Positions 1 through 14,408 of a DNA stretch of 64,000 nucleotides are shown in pieces (within the stretch, counting starts at the first letter, position 1; every line of letters begins with the position of its first letter). Source of the stretch: Mrakia gelida (taxonomy: Eukaryota; Basidiomycota; Tremellomycetes; Cystofilobasidiales; Mrakiaceae); contig BRON01000018.1 of assembly GCA_024345305.1 (NCBI GenBank), forward strand, positions 186,001-250,000. Direction: 5' to 3'. The notes under the pieces were generated by a model. The model was not told the origin of the DNA, made no database searches, and worked only from the letters and a program-made list of their open reading frames with translations. Position numbers and translations under genes: made by a program.

Positions 1-2619
<2,619 letters not shown>

Positions 2620-3429
2620 TCGGATCACCAGTCGTGTTCGCTTTCCTACTTCGTTTTCGTTTCGTTCGGGTTTTTGGCTAGGGTAGGACGACGTGCCCAT
2701 GGGATGGGGTTCGTTCGGTCCTACGAGGAAACTCCTTCTTTTTCTTCTTCTTTATCTTCTTTTTACGTGCGGTTTGCTGGGGATATATCTTTACAAGGGA
2801 GGGTCCCTCTTCTCTTCTTCTGTTTCTCTCCCCTCCACTTCATCTCTTTCTTTTGCTCCCCTCTCCCCCCCTTACCCTCCTTGCACGCTCCCCCTCAACT
2901 TTCAAAAGGCCTCACGCGGCTCTATAGCATTCCAATCTCTCAAAAAGTCGTCGTGGTCGAGAGGGTGAAAGTTCTCGGGCGGAGAGACAAGACGTCGAGC
3001 ACGGACGGGACGAGCGAGTGAGCTAGGCCGACGACGTGTTGACGCGAACCCAGGCTCGACGGTCTCTTCTCTCCTTGGCTTCCCCCTCAGGGCTCCAGCA
3101 GATTGTAGATAAAGACGTAGCGCAGTTGTGATTGAAAGAAGAAAGGGAAGAGAAGCCCTCTTGAGATGTAGTATAGAGAGCAGCGGGGGAGGAGAACGAA
3201 CGAACGAACGAAGAGCGGGAAGAAGACGAGGGCGAGAACGAGAGCGGCGAGAGGCAAGCAAGCAGGGAACGGATAAGTGTTTGAGAGAGAGAGAGAGAGA
3301 GAAAGAGACCAGAAGTCTAGTCTAAGGTAGCTCGAAGAGGATCTCAAACAGACCTCTAAGAAAAAGAACGAAGTGAAACAGCAAAGCGAACGAACGAACG
3401 AATAAACCAACCGACCCAAAACAACCTCA
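2620..3429. other. Intergenic: 3' flank of SSB and of the convergent Ser-rich gene
   Basis: About 810 bases between two convergent genes. The left part is T/C-rich and probably holds the SSB 3' UTR. The right part is rich in GA and GAAC repeats, for example an AG-dinucleotide run near 3283-3303. No frame shows protein-like composition, and I recognise no RNA gene. Confidence 0.6.
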
Positions 3430-6400
3430 TCACTTCCTCGCTCTCATCTTGGCCAACCGCTCCCTCATTTCCGCGAGACTCGTCGCTCCTCCACCAGTCT
3501 TAGCCGGCGCAGGAATCCTCGAGGTCGGTGGCGCTCCGGCGGCTGAAGTCGAAGGAAGTGGAAGACGCGAGGAGGAAGTCGAGGTGGACGCGACGTGAGG
3601 AGGTCCGAGCGGGCGAGGAAGACCGAGTCCGGAGGTTGAAGTTGTTGCTGGAGCTGAGGTGAGAGCGGTAACAGGTTTGGGAAGAGGGAGGGAGGTGGTG
3701 GGTTGGGAGGGTGGGATGGTGGAGGAGGAAGGGGTGCGGGCGTGGATTGAGGAGGCCGAAGGAAGGGGGACGCTGCTGGTGGAGGTGGAGGGAGATGGCA
3801 TCCTCAGGGCGATGGTGGTAGGGAGAGGTCGAAGGGAAGAGGAGATTGATGATTTCCCTCTGATGTGCGACGAGGGTCGGATTCCAAGAGGACGAGTGGA
3901 CGTGACTTCCGTGGGTGCTGCTCCGGCTCCTGTTGCTTCGACACCTGCCATCCGGGAACTCGAGGAATCGTTTGAGCTTTCCGGGATTACCAAGGGCCCA
4001 ATCTTCGACGACGAAGACGATGTTGGGATGGAAGGGGCGAGACCTGCCTCCGACGACGACGACGGCTTCGCTGCCCCTCCGAATCGGAACGACTCTGCCC
4101 TCCTCAGTCCCGTTCCAGCAACGACGGTGTCCGAAGGTGACGATGTCCCAGCGAGGCTCGAAGAGCTGACTCTTGAAGCGAGAGGCGCTTGAGTGCGGTA
4201 CGACGACGTGGAGCTGGATCGACCGTGTCCTCGAGTTGGAGTTGGACGCGTTTGGGTTTCGAGCGAGGAAGCGGCTGTCGTCGAGGGAGGAGGAGCCGGG
4301 TTCAGCGTTCGAGTGGAGGGAGATCTTGTAAGTCCCGAGATCGGTAGGGGAGAGGCGAGTGTGAGAGATCGACGATGGGTTGATGGCGTCGGCCTGGTTC
4401 GAGAGGAGGAGGGAGGACAGGTCGTCGTCGGGGTGGGTTTGATCGCCTCGGCTGCGCGAGACGGCCTTGGAGTAAGGGACGGTCTTGGGGTGCCGCTCAG
4501 AGGAGCCGCTCGAAAATCAGAGGCGATGGAGGATCGTTTGGTGAGGGGTGCTCGTCGAGGAGTGGATTCGGACGCAGGAAGGGAGGGAAGAGGGGAGGTG
4601 ACGGTCGGAGGAGTTCGAATCCTTGAGGTTGATGCATCGGGTGCGGCGAGCTGAGTCCTCGACGTAGACGCTGGAAGGACGAAACTTTGGGCGGCCGGCG
4701 AGCGTAGACGAGCGAGCTTGTCGGCAGCTGAAACGAGACGAAGAGGGAAACGAGAGTCAGCATCGAAACGGGTCCCACCTTCCGATCGAGGAACGAAAAC
4801 GAACCCTTCTTCAGCACAGCATCCCTCTGAACCTTCTCATCCTCCGTGATCTTCCCACCAAACACTCCGAACGACTCGTCCTCCTCGTACCCAGCCTTCT
4901 TCGGCGAGTCCTCAATGACGAACGTCACGTCTCCGTCGTCCTCAGGCTCCTCCTCGAGGAGGTAGGATTGGTTCGAGAGAGTGGGAAAGATACTGAAGCA
5001 AAGCATTATCGAACGAAACGAGAGTCAGCATCGAGGGACCGAAGAGCGGGACAGAACGGGCTCACCTCTTCCCTCCGTTGAACGACTCAAGGCCGCTGAA
5101 CGTCGTATCGCCGAGTCTCGAGAGCGGTCGCTCGTGAAGAAGAGTGGTGGTATCTGCTGCCATGAGGTTGAAGGTGCTACATGGATCGAACGCCTCAAGT
5201 CAGTTGACATAACAGTTGCGAGGCGACTCTACGAAGAAATGAGCTCACCTGGCTCGTCCGTCGAAAGGAGCTGAAGGAGCGAAGGTGATGTCTGCAGCCT
5301 CGTTGATGACGAAGCAGCTTTCCTCGAGAAGATTCGTAGTGTCTCCGAGGTGGTGGAATGTACTGTTCAATCGAGAAGGGCAAAAACCAGCTTCAGTCGT
5401 CGAAGGACGCGACAAGAGCGAGAAATCGGACTCACCTCGCGGCTCCGTTGAACGACTGGCCTCCAGCGAGAGTCATGTCTGCCGAGAGGAGAGGAGGAGC
5501 CTGTTCGAAGAGACTTGTGACATCTCCGACGGGGTTGAAGGTGCTGCAAAAGGAGGGACGGTGTCAGGACGAGTTCGGCTGCTGGCTCGAGCTGAAGGAA
5601 AACGGGACTGACCTCGCCATCCCGTCGAAGCTCGACTCAGCAGGGTCCGTAGGTTGAGAGACCTCGAGCTGGAAAACGACTGGGACCGCTGGCTCGTCGG
5701 GTACAGTGATCGACGGAAGGCTGGAAGAGGGCAAGAGAAGAAGGTCAGTCAGGGTCGAGACAGGACGCGAACGACAAACGACGAACGAACCTTGGTTGTT
5801 CGTCCTCCAGCGTCTCCGAAGGCATCGAAGACCTGCAAGCGCGAGCACAGCGACATTACGTCAGTATGGACCTTCTAAACGATAGATTTCAGATGCGACT
5901 CACTCCTCAACAACCACCTCAACCTTCTCCTCACTCTTCCTCCCTTTCCCTTTCCAAACCCCACCCCCCTTCACCTCCTCCAGATCCCACGACCCATCCA
6001 TCCCCTCCGGAGCACCATCCTCTCCCAACAGCTGCTCGTCATCCCCTCCCGATCCCATGAGATCAAAGAAGCTCGCGTCTGCGTCGAACGCGAGTTGAAG
6101 CGTCTCGTCGGCATCTCCTCCTCCAGGCGACTCGGGAATCGACGAGGTTGGACCAGCAGCAGAGCGAGGAGGAGTGTTGATTCCCATGACCGACGAAGAG
6201 GAGATGGATGCCTCGAGAGCTCGGATCCGGAGAGGTCGAGGAGTAGCTTTGGTTGGTGGACGACTTGGGGAGGAAGCAGGGGAGCGGAGGAAGGGACGAG
6301 TGTTGTTGAGCTCGACGGACTTGAGCTTGTTGAGTTGACCTTGCTGCTGCTCCTCCTCCTTCATGATCTGCTCGGTGATGGATGAGAGGTCGAGGGTGAA

Positions 6401-7300
6401 GGAGGAGTCTGCCATTCCTGAGAAGGATTCATCGAGGATGTCCTTGTTTGGGGATGTTTCGTTGAGAGGGGAGGAGGAGAAACCACCTCGGTCGAAGTTG
6501 AAGGAGGAGGAGGAGGAGGTCGTGGAGGATTCGCTTCCTGCTGGACTAGCGGAGGAAAGGAGCGTTTCGGGGAACTGAGGGGAGGAGGAGGTGGGCTGGG
6601 GAGTGGAGCTGGACTGGGTGGTGGTGGTGGGGGTAGGGATAGTTTTCTTGGGTGTGATGGATCCTGAGAAGGACGAGGAGGAGTCGTTGTCGTAGGAGAG
6701 CGAGGAGGGAGGAGGAAGGTTGAGTAGAGGAGGAGAGGAGGAGGAGGCTGGAGATTTGAGGACAGTTGGGAGGGAAGACTCGGACTCGATTGATGAGGTG
6801 GGGATGCTGGAAGAGGAAGGAGCTGTAGGAGTTGCTGGACCATCGAGGAAGGAAGACGACGAGGAGGAAGCGTTGAAGGAAGGTCCCGGTCCTTCTCCTT
6901 CCCCTCCTCCTCCCCCTGACTGCTGCTTGACAGGAGTATCTCCCCAGGATATCAGAGCAGAGCACTCCTCGTCCTCTTCCTCCTCCAAGCTGGCGAGATC
7001 CTGAGTGCTGTTGCTCTTCACGGGGGAGTCGAAGTCGATGAGGACGTTGGACGAGCTGTTGTTGACCTTTGATTCGACTCCTTCTCCTCCTCCTCCTGCT
7101 TTCGAGCCATGAAAGAACTCGTACTGAGCGTTCTCCTTGTCTTGATCCCCTTGGTACGAGTAGCCCGCATTGGAGGATGATTTGGCTGGAGAGTTGAGGA
7201 GGGGATCGAACGAGAGCCTGGCGTTCAAAGAGGGAGGGAAGGAAGGGAGGGAGGCGAGATCAGCTCCTCCTTCCTTCTCTTTGCATCGAGCCGCAAGCAT
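3430..7300 (-). CDS. Large Ser/Pro-rich protein with tandem repeat exons, function unknown
   Basis: I join eight exons on the minus strand: 5904-7300, 5791-5832, 5613-5720, 5436-5543, 5249-5362, 5066-5176, 4805-4992 and 3430-4727. Together they are 3366 nt, or 1121 residues. The start is the ATG at 7300, directly preceded by an in-frame TAA. The N-terminal third is Ser-rich, with acidic patches, several S/T-P sites (DSPVK, GDTPVK) and a KEN tripeptide inside DQDKENAQ. The middle holds four or five repeats with a D-x-T-[FL] core and an SFNG or PFDG end. The C-terminal exon is Ser/Thr/Pro-rich and ends in a short charged helix (SLAEMRERLAKMRARK). I recognise no catalytic domain. The D-x-T repeats vaguely recall MELT motifs of kinetochore scaffolds, but no RWD-like C-terminus is visible, so that is only a comparison. 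KEN plus S/T-P sites would fit a cell-cycle-degraded protein; this is inference. Confidence 0.75.
5066..5720 (-). repeat. Array of four homologous phase-2 repeat exons
   Basis: Four consecutive exons of the Ser-rich gene, 108, 108, 114 and 111 nt long, are each bounded by phase-2 introns of 69-73 nt. The three downstream units begin S-T-F-[NH], followed by a G-D-x-T or A-D-T-T element. They continue with an acidic or Leu-rich stretch, a second D-[MIT]-T-[FL] element and a terminal [SP]F[ND]G. The first unit (5613-5720) keeps only the terminal SFDG part clearly. A related segment (GDVTF) opens the next exon at 4805-4992. Because all four exons are multiples of three and symmetric in phase, they could be gained or skipped without a frameshift. 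Confidence 0.8.
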
Positions 7301-7973
7301 TTAGTGAGAGTATGCAGCGCTCACAGAGTCTGCCTGGGCTTCCTTTTGAGATGATCCATATCGAGAAGGGAGAGGGAGGGAGGGAGAAAAGAAAATGTAG
7401 CTGGGATCGGGATGAGAGTTGGCTTGTAAACGACCTCGAGCGAAACCAGCCGCGTCGGGTTCCTCTTTTCTTTTCCTCTTCCTCGTGGCAGGCGATATCT
7501 CGTCGAGTACCACGGGACGGCTACAAAATGCGGTCTGATCTTCTCGCGGAAAGGCTAAGATGATGACGGCCTATGAAAACTTGGATGAAAGTCGAAACGA
7601 AAAACGCGTCCGTTCTTTCGACGAACGCTCGCTCAATCTCAATCGTCGCATGCCATATCTCAGGAAGGCGGCGACCATAAAATCTAGGACTACCTGATGT
7701 CGTTGGGCCCACGACACAAGCCTGAGACCGGAAGAGGAAACGAGGTCAGCGAGTCTTTGCTACGGGCGAGAAACGAGTCGGGTCGATCGATGAGAGAAGT
7801 GAAGAACGAACCGAGGCGAGCCAGGCAACGAGGGATGAAAAATCGACGTTTGAAGTGATATTAGGATGACTCGGAAAACTTGAAGAAGAAGGAAAGGACG
7901 GTGATGGGTCAGAACACGAAGGGCGACGCGTCGTCGAGATTGGTGACGAGAGCTCACGTTCGTCGAGGCAACA
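7301..7973. other. Spacer between the Ser-rich gene and the MYND gene; possible spliced 3' region
   Basis: This stretch is the promoter side of the Ser-rich gene (left) and the 3' flank of the upstream MYND gene (right); both are on the minus strand. Minus-strand donor and acceptor-like sites continue here (a CTGACC...CAAG acceptor near 7868 and a CTGACC...CTCAG acceptor near 7724), so the MYND transcript probably carries 3'-UTR introns. Open frames exist on the minus strand (for example 7521-7712), but I cannot show they are translated. Confidence 0.4.
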
Positions 7974-9243
7974 TCACCATTTGGCAGCGAAGCACTCGGA
8001 CTTGTGGGTCTTCCATCGGAGCTTCTGGTGTTCTGATGAAATGAAGAAGGAAGAGGGAGAGGGGAGGGGAAGAAGTCAGTCGTCGAGGCAGACGTGGAGA
8101 GATGAGAGGAAGAATCGAGGTTGACGGACCACGAGAGCAGTATCGAACAGCGTGGCACTGAATGTAGTAATCGAAAAGCGAAACGAAATGAAGGGGTTGG
8201 GTCAGCGACGAGCGACAAGAAATGGTAAAGCACGACGAAGAGAGAAGGTGCACTCACGCGTCCGCAAGCCATCATCTCCTCGCCTTTCTTCAACGTATTA
8301 CACGCCCCAGCCGCGTCTGCTCCACAGTACAGCGCATCACAATCTACCCAGGGATGGATCGACTCCTTCAATAGACGTGATCTGGTTGATGTCGTGTCCA
8401 ATTCGACGTTGTCCGTCGCGAGAGAGGAAACCAGCAAGTCGAGTCCCTCCCGAAAGGGATTGACCTTGTTCGTCAACGGGATGCCGTCTAGAAGTCCGGC
8501 GAGGAAGGGTGTGATCTTGGCGAGCCTTTTTCTTGTCTCTGCTGGAAGTTCCGGGAGTTTGGTGGCGAGCGGGGAGCGAACGACGAGCGCCTCGGTGAGT
8601 TCGCTGAGAAGCATGACTTGACGGATGAGCACTGTTCTCTCGGGTTCTCCGGGCTGAGGTCCGTCCTGATCAGAACGAGAAGAAGCAAAGATCCCAGGAG
8701 AAGGTCAGCGAAGAGGAGAAGAAGTGTTCTTGAGGAACGATGCTCACCTCGAACCACTGGATCGAGAATCTCGAGAGCCTGTCGAGACTGACGAGCCAGA
8801 ACGACTGCACGTCCTCCAGGTGTTCCCTGATGTACTGAGCGAAGGCGGGGGCTCTGATGAAGGTAAGGAGAAAGCCTAAGAGCGCGTAGAGGGTCGGCGA
8901 GGAGTTCGGGAAGGAGGTTTTGTAGAGGCGACGAAGGAAGGAGGGGAGGCAGGAAGCCGCGAAGGAGGCCTGTCGAAGACACTGAGTCAGGACGACGAGA
9001 TCTGCAACACCAGAAGTTTGGGCATATGCGTACCATCAAGGGGAGAGGTCGAGGAGTGATGCCTGCCTGGAAGAATAAGGGCGTAGAGATGAGCGCAGAG
9101 AGAAGACGAGGGAGAGAAGGGAGGGAGGGACGAACGAGGGCGACGATCTGGTTCTCTTCCTTCTTGGTTGGGAGGGATGTCGAGTAGATCTCGGGATCCT
9201 CGGTGACTCCGAGAGTGGCTGCTAGTTCCTCTACTGTGTACAT
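7974..9243 (-). CDS. MYND-type zinc finger protein (paralogue of the gene at 61.1 kb)
   Basis: A protein of about 285 residues with a C-terminal MYND finger, a protein-protein interaction module. The start is the ATG at 9243 (MYTVEELAATLG). The first exon is 9136-9243, followed by a short exon (AGITPRPLPLM), a large exon pair and two small finger exons. The finger reads CDALYC, then MACGRCHAVRYCSREHQ and WKTHKSEC, the usual C-x2-C / YCS-x-EHQ / HK-x2-C pattern. The body is alpha-helical and otherwise unknown. I end it at the TGA after the Trp of FAAKW (7974), because the paralogue also ends in Trp-TGA. An alternative weak donor (GTGATG) overlapping that stop would extend the frame downstream; I consider that less likely. 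It shares a 132-bp promoter with PAT1. Confidence 0.75.
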
Positions 9244-9375
9244 GGTTTGCGAGAATCGATATTTGAATGGATCTTGGTCGTTGGGAGCGACTTTGCCTTG
9301 TTCAGCTCGAAAACGAAAAGAGCTCACCCCTTCCGTTCGTCTTGTTTGCTCTCTCACCCATCTAGCACGAAAGAA
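9244..9375. promoter_or_regulatory. Bidirectional promoter between MYND gene and PAT1
   Basis: Only 132 bases separate two divergent start codons, so both genes must be driven from this short interval or from within each other's 5' ends. It is not strongly CT-rich, and no TATA box is evident. Confidence 0.5.
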
Positions 9376-12300
9376 ATGAGTTTCTTTGATTTCGATGTCG
9401 GTGAGTTCACAGGCTCGCATATCTTCTCCCTCGTCGCTCTTCGCGTTTGCTGATCGTTACTCGTCGATGTCTCTGTTCTAGTTCTTCCTGAACGAAGGAA
9501 TCGAGATGGTGGAGGAGGAGGTCAGCAACCTCAGCAGCCCTCGTTCGACTCTCTTCAAGATGACTTCGCTCAAACCGGAGCTGAAGAGGAAGATCTCGCC
9601 GTCTACACTTGGGGAGAAGAGGGTTACGATGGACTAGGGGACGCTCTGCTCGAGGAAGGAGACGACTTCAACGACGACACCTTCGGAGGAGAAGACGATC
9701 CTCCAGTCGGTAAGTCCTCTCCTCTTTCTTCTTCGCTCTGCCTCGCTTCCTTTGAACTCTTAGTCTTCAGGACAGATCGCTCACTGGCCCATCTCCTCGT
9801 ATCCTTTTCTACAGCCAAAGACTTTGACTTCCACGGTCGAACGGCTCGTCTCGACGATCGTCCCAAACCACCTCAAGCTCAACCTCCTCCTTCAAACAAC
9901 CTCTCGCGCCCACCTCCAGCACCTCAGCAGAGGACAGACTCTAGAGGCAAGCACAGAGTCCATTTTCTCTCCTTTCGATCCTAGAACTCACGTCCTTGGA
10001 GATCTCAAAGAACGGATGGAGCTCAAAACGAGTCGAGCTGACCTCCTCCTTCCTTCCTTCCCTCCCTCCCCTTTCAAAAGGTCGACCCGCTCACTCTGGA
10101 TCGCTCGAAGCTCTCTGGGCAGACTCTCCTTCATCAACTCCTCCCGCTTCAGGTCGAGCTGCTTCCTTCCTCGAAGGTACCGGAGATGTATGGGGGGTCC
10201 CAGCTGGCAGGAAAGCAGGAGGTTCGTCTCGCTCCCTCCTTCCCTTCTCTTCCAAACTCTCCTTCTCGAAGCTCACGCCTTGCCTCGCTCGTCTCAGCTT
10301 TCGATACCCAACCTCTCTCTTCGCCATCCCGAGCCGCTGGATTCTCTCCCTTCGGAGATGCTCCTCCTCCACCACCGCCTAGGAAGGGAAAGACCGTCGA
10401 CGAGATCGAAGCGGAGATGCTCGCGGCTTCGTCGAAGCCTCGTCCGTTGACGATGGAGGAGATCGAGAGGGACATGATGATGAGGTCCGTCGGCCAGCAA
10501 CAGCAGCAGAAGCAGAACCTCCAGCAGCAACAGGGATACCCTTCGCCGATGCAGATGCACCGTCCTCCTCAGCAGCAGCAGTACCAGCAACCTCCTCATC
10601 CGAGTCAGCAGTCGCCCTTCCCTCCTCATCACCAGCTCCAACAGCAGCACCAGCAGTACCCTCCTCCTCTCCCCTCCTCGGGTCTCATCGGACACCAACA
10701 ACCCATCCTCCACCAACACCAGCAGCAGCAGCAGTACCAACAACAGCAGCAGCAACAAAGTCCCTTCCTCGTCCAACCTCCTCCCCATCTCCTTCAACAA
10801 CAACAGCTCCAGCAGCAGCCTCAGCAAGGATCCACTCCCCCTCCTTCTATCCTCCAGCAGCAGCAGCAGCCTCCTCTTCCTCAGCAGCAGCAAAAGGTCC
10901 AAACCGGATCGGGGACCGCTACTCCCACCTCCTCGTTCAACCTCGCCGAGATGTTCCCCGCTCTTCCTGGTCAGTCGACGACCAAGGCGGCTGCTTCGAC
11001 GGATCTGTTGGGAGCGTTGGCTGGCCTGAATGAGGAGGAGCAGGCCGTCGTGAAGGGAGAGCTCGAGAGGAAGATCATGGAGCAGGAGAAGGCCGACGAG
11101 AAGAGGAAGAGGAAGGCGTGGAAGATCGCGAGCATGGTACGTTCTCTTCTCGTCTCTGCCTTTCGCTTCGCGTTATACTTTCTCGAGCTGACTGACCCTT
11201 TACCTTCACTCCTCCTTTGTGCGACCCCCACAGTCTCAATACAACGACATCATGACTCGATCCGACAAGGACTTCATCACTCGAATCCAGGTCTCTCAAC
11301 TCGTCACTCAGGACCCATACGCCGACGATTTCTACGCTCAGGTCTACGGAGCCATCCTTCGGTCGAAGATGGGAGCTCCTGGAGGAGGAGGACCCACCGG
11401 ACCTGTCTCTGTGCTTCAGCTCGGAAGGGATGGAACGGGAGTGGGAGTGGGAGTCCCTGGGACGCGAGGAGCTGGAAGGAGGGATTTCGCGATGCAGAGG
11501 ATGACGATGCAGGTCAAGAGGATCGTGGATGCTGCTAAGCAGAGGGAGAGGGCTAAGGGAGATGGTGAGTCTATACCTTCGGTCTCGGAAGGGAGAGCAG
11601 CCGAAGACGAGTCGACGTTCACTGACTCGCGTCTCTCGTCGTTTTCTTCGCTCAGCTGGACTCGAAGGAGCTCTCGGAAAGATCTCTCTTCGATCGTACA
11701 AGACCGCTCCTCGACCCATGCTTCAGACTGGTGATCTTTTGGCCTCGCCAGCTGCTCCCAAGGCTGAGCCTCAGCAACCTCGAGTGAGCCTCGCGTTCCT
11801 CCCTTTCCCTCTTCGAGCGCCCGTTCTGATCGCGTCCCTCCCGTTGCTTTCGAACCTCAGGTCTCTCAACAACCCAACCACGGAACTCCTCTCACTCGAC
11901 GACAAGCTCTCATCGCTCTCGAGAGTCTGTACGAGCTCGTCCTTCAGCTCGAGCAGCTCAGGAGGAACCAGCCTCCTCCTCAGGCGATCGAGGGAAGCGA
12001 GGAAGACCAGGCGAGAGTTCACGCCTGGCAGGAGGCCTACGAGGGCAAGGTCGCGGAGGTCTGGAAAGCTTTGATGGTCAACGAACCCGTTGAGATCAGG
12101 TTCGTTTCTTTGCCTCGAGCCTACTACTTTAATCTCGTCGGATTGAAACTTCGAATTGACGCGCGCGTCGACGATTCACTTTTCGTTCATCCTCGCTACA
12201 GCTTCCCTCACCCTTTCATCTCCCTTCTCGCTCCCACCAAGGGAAAGAGGATACTTCCTCGACTCCTTCGACATCTTTCCCCTTCCCAAACCCTCACCAT

Positions 12301-13305
12301 CTTCACCCTCCTCCTCGCCTGCTTCACCCAACTCGACGTCGTCTGGAACGCTCCTCCTCCCATCCCGCCTTACACGAAGGACGAGGAGCGAAGAGAGAAG
12401 GAGACCGACGTCTTCCTCGGAGCCGTGGTACCCGCTTTCTTGGCTGTTCTGGATCGGTGCGAGCTGAGGATGGTCGGTGGAATGGTTGGGTTGGTCGTGG
12501 AGAGGTGCGACGTCGTCGCTTTGGCCAAGACGAGGGTAGGTCCTTCGTTGCTTCTCGATTCGCAATCCTTTCGAGACCACGTTCTGACCCGACTATGTTT
12601 CGTCACACAGCCTGGAGTCGTACTTCTTACCGTTCTTCTCTCTCGAGCCGAGGTTCTCAAGCAGGAGACGCCCGAGAAGCCTGCTCCCGACGCCGAGCAG
12701 CTCCAGCAGTGGTTCGTTCGAGTTCCCGTCCCTCTCTTTATACTTTGTTCTCGATACTGACATGTTTTAATAATATTCTCCCTCAGGCAACAATCCTTCG
12801 ACAACCTCTTCGCTCGACTCGCTCCTCAACTCCCCGCTCTCTTCCCTTCGTCGAGCATCCCTCCAGCGTTCGGTCCCGTCCCCTTCGTGGCCAAGAACCC
12901 AGGAGGAGTCGACGCTCTCGATCAACCCGTCTGGCAGATGCTCGGATCGTTCGCTCTCCACGCCAACATGCAGCAGCAGCAGACTCTCGTCGGAGAGCTC
13001 AGGGACAAGGTGTTGGAGGGAGTCGTCGCCGCGAAGCAGGGTTGGGGTGAGTTTGCTTTTCTTCTCCCGCTTCTTCTCCTTAGTGAGAACACGAGCTGAC
13101 CACGTCCGTTTCTACGGTTGTTCTCGTTCTAGTCGACGAGGAGACCGCCAGGAGGAAGATCGCCAACGTCGACCTTCTCCTTCACGCTCTCGGGGTGAGT
13201 CGTCTCGTTCTTGTTCTCTTCCCTTCCCCTTCTCTCGAGATCCAATACTGACCCGCCTTCGTTTCCTTCGTCTTCCAGCTGGACAGCGGAATGATTACCG
13301 CTTAA
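9376..13305 (+). CDS. PAT1: mRNA decapping activator PAT1
   Basis: Links deadenylation to decapping in P-bodies and binds Lsm1-7 and Dhh1. The start MSFFDFDVVLPERR is the classic Pat1 N-terminus; the first coding exon is 9376-9400. An acidic segment with FNDDTFGGE and KDFDF follows, matching the Dhh1-binding region. Next comes a Pro/Gln-rich linker with KTVDEIEAEMLA and TMEEIERDMM. A long glutamine-rich tract lies at about 10490-10910. After an intron near 11137-11233 the conserved C-terminal part starts with YNDIMTRSDKDFITRIQ and ADDFYAQVYGAI, as in the Pat1 helical repeat domain. It ends LDSGMITA with TAA at 13303-13305. The gene has about a dozen introns. Its length is typical of basidiomycete Pat1 (over 1000 residues). 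Confidence 0.92.
10490..10910 (+). repeat. Poly-Gln / Gln-Pro low-complexity tract within PAT1
   Basis: About 140 codons dominated by CAG and CAA with interspersed Pro, His and Tyr. Runs of up to seven Gln occur. The mixture of CAG and CAA interrupts pure triplet tracts. It lies between the EIERDMM helix and the FNLAEMFPALPG segment of PAT1 and is probably disordered, favouring condensation into P-bodies (inference). Confidence 0.9.
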
Positions 13306-14408
13306 ATCCACGCAGACCTCGATACATTTCTTTTCGCACTTCACATCTCGTTTTCTTTCTTTTTCTCTCGCTCTCGCTCTGTGCTCCCTGTCTGATCTTT
13401 ACTACTTAGTATGAACGCGTTTCAATCCAGACTCCAGTTCCCTCGATGAATACCTACGTAGCAAGCAGCGTCTAGAACCCGTAGTGGGAGGAGGAGGAAG
13501 GGCGGCTGGCGGAGAAGGTCCGGAGCGAGAAAGGAGGGACGCGCGCGAGACTCGTCTGAAACAGAGGTCAGTCGCGTCGGGTCTATAGCCGTTTTCAGGT
13601 GACCTGTCGTTTCGTTTTCGCCTTCCCTCAAGAAATCTTGAACTTGAAAGCGGACGCGTGGGTTCGTCGACTTCGCTGTCAGAAGAAGATGGCTTTTCGA
13701 GACTCAGAGGAAGTGCTGCTTCCTCGCTGAAGAGCTGAAATTCCCAGCGTCTTCAGATTGAGCTCGTCCGAGCCATCTCTGCAAATCTGGAGGTCGTCGA
13801 CCTCCAGGGAGAGGAGAGAGAGTTGTTCGAAGTCTCTCGCAGAATAGCGAGAGCGAGCGGCCCTCGGACGAACTTGAAAGTTCAAGATTTCGAAGGCAGG
13901 AGAGAAAAACGTTGGCGACACTCGACCTGAAAACAGCAATATACTTCTCGTGATCTCTCTTACCACGCCTCTCCCAGGCTCAGCTCGCTGACTCGCCGTC
14001 TTACCTCCATCTCTCCTCATCTACAATCCATCTCGCACTCTCTGCCACGTTTCTTCGATCTGGTTTCAGATCTCGTCGCGTTCCTCCCCTTCCCCTGTCC
14101 CCCTTCTCCTCAGCCCGTCTGTCACCTCCCTCCTCTCCAGCACGTTGTCGCGTTGCCCTCCTGGCATGGGATCTAAAAACAGGCCCCCTTTCACCGAGCA
14201 CAAAAGGGCGAAAAATCGCAGCTCCGTTTCCCTGACCTTCAACCATCACCTTCCCTCTCTCGTCCCTTCTCTTCTCCCTTCCTCCCCTAGTTCTTGAGCA
14301 GGTCTCTCCCCCCCCCACTTTCCTTCACCACCTTCATCTTCGATAGATTCCCCTCCTCCCCTTCCTCCCCTCCCTAAATCCCACCTTCATCACCCTTCGT
14401 CGCTCAAG
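13306..14408. other. Intergenic: PAT1 3' flank and promoter of the secreted-protein gene
   Basis: About 1.1 kb. The last 350 bases are strongly CT-rich and contain a run of nine C at 14308-14316, typical of promoter/5' UTR sequence in this window. Between 13420 and 14020 some minus-strand frames are open, but they lack consistent splice structure or recognisable protein features, so I call no gene. Confidence 0.55.

Noticed and set aside
10294..10902. Minus-strand Leu-rich frame opposite PAT1
   Set aside because: It is the reverse complement of the CAG/CAA tract (CTG/TTG = Leu), not a real protein.
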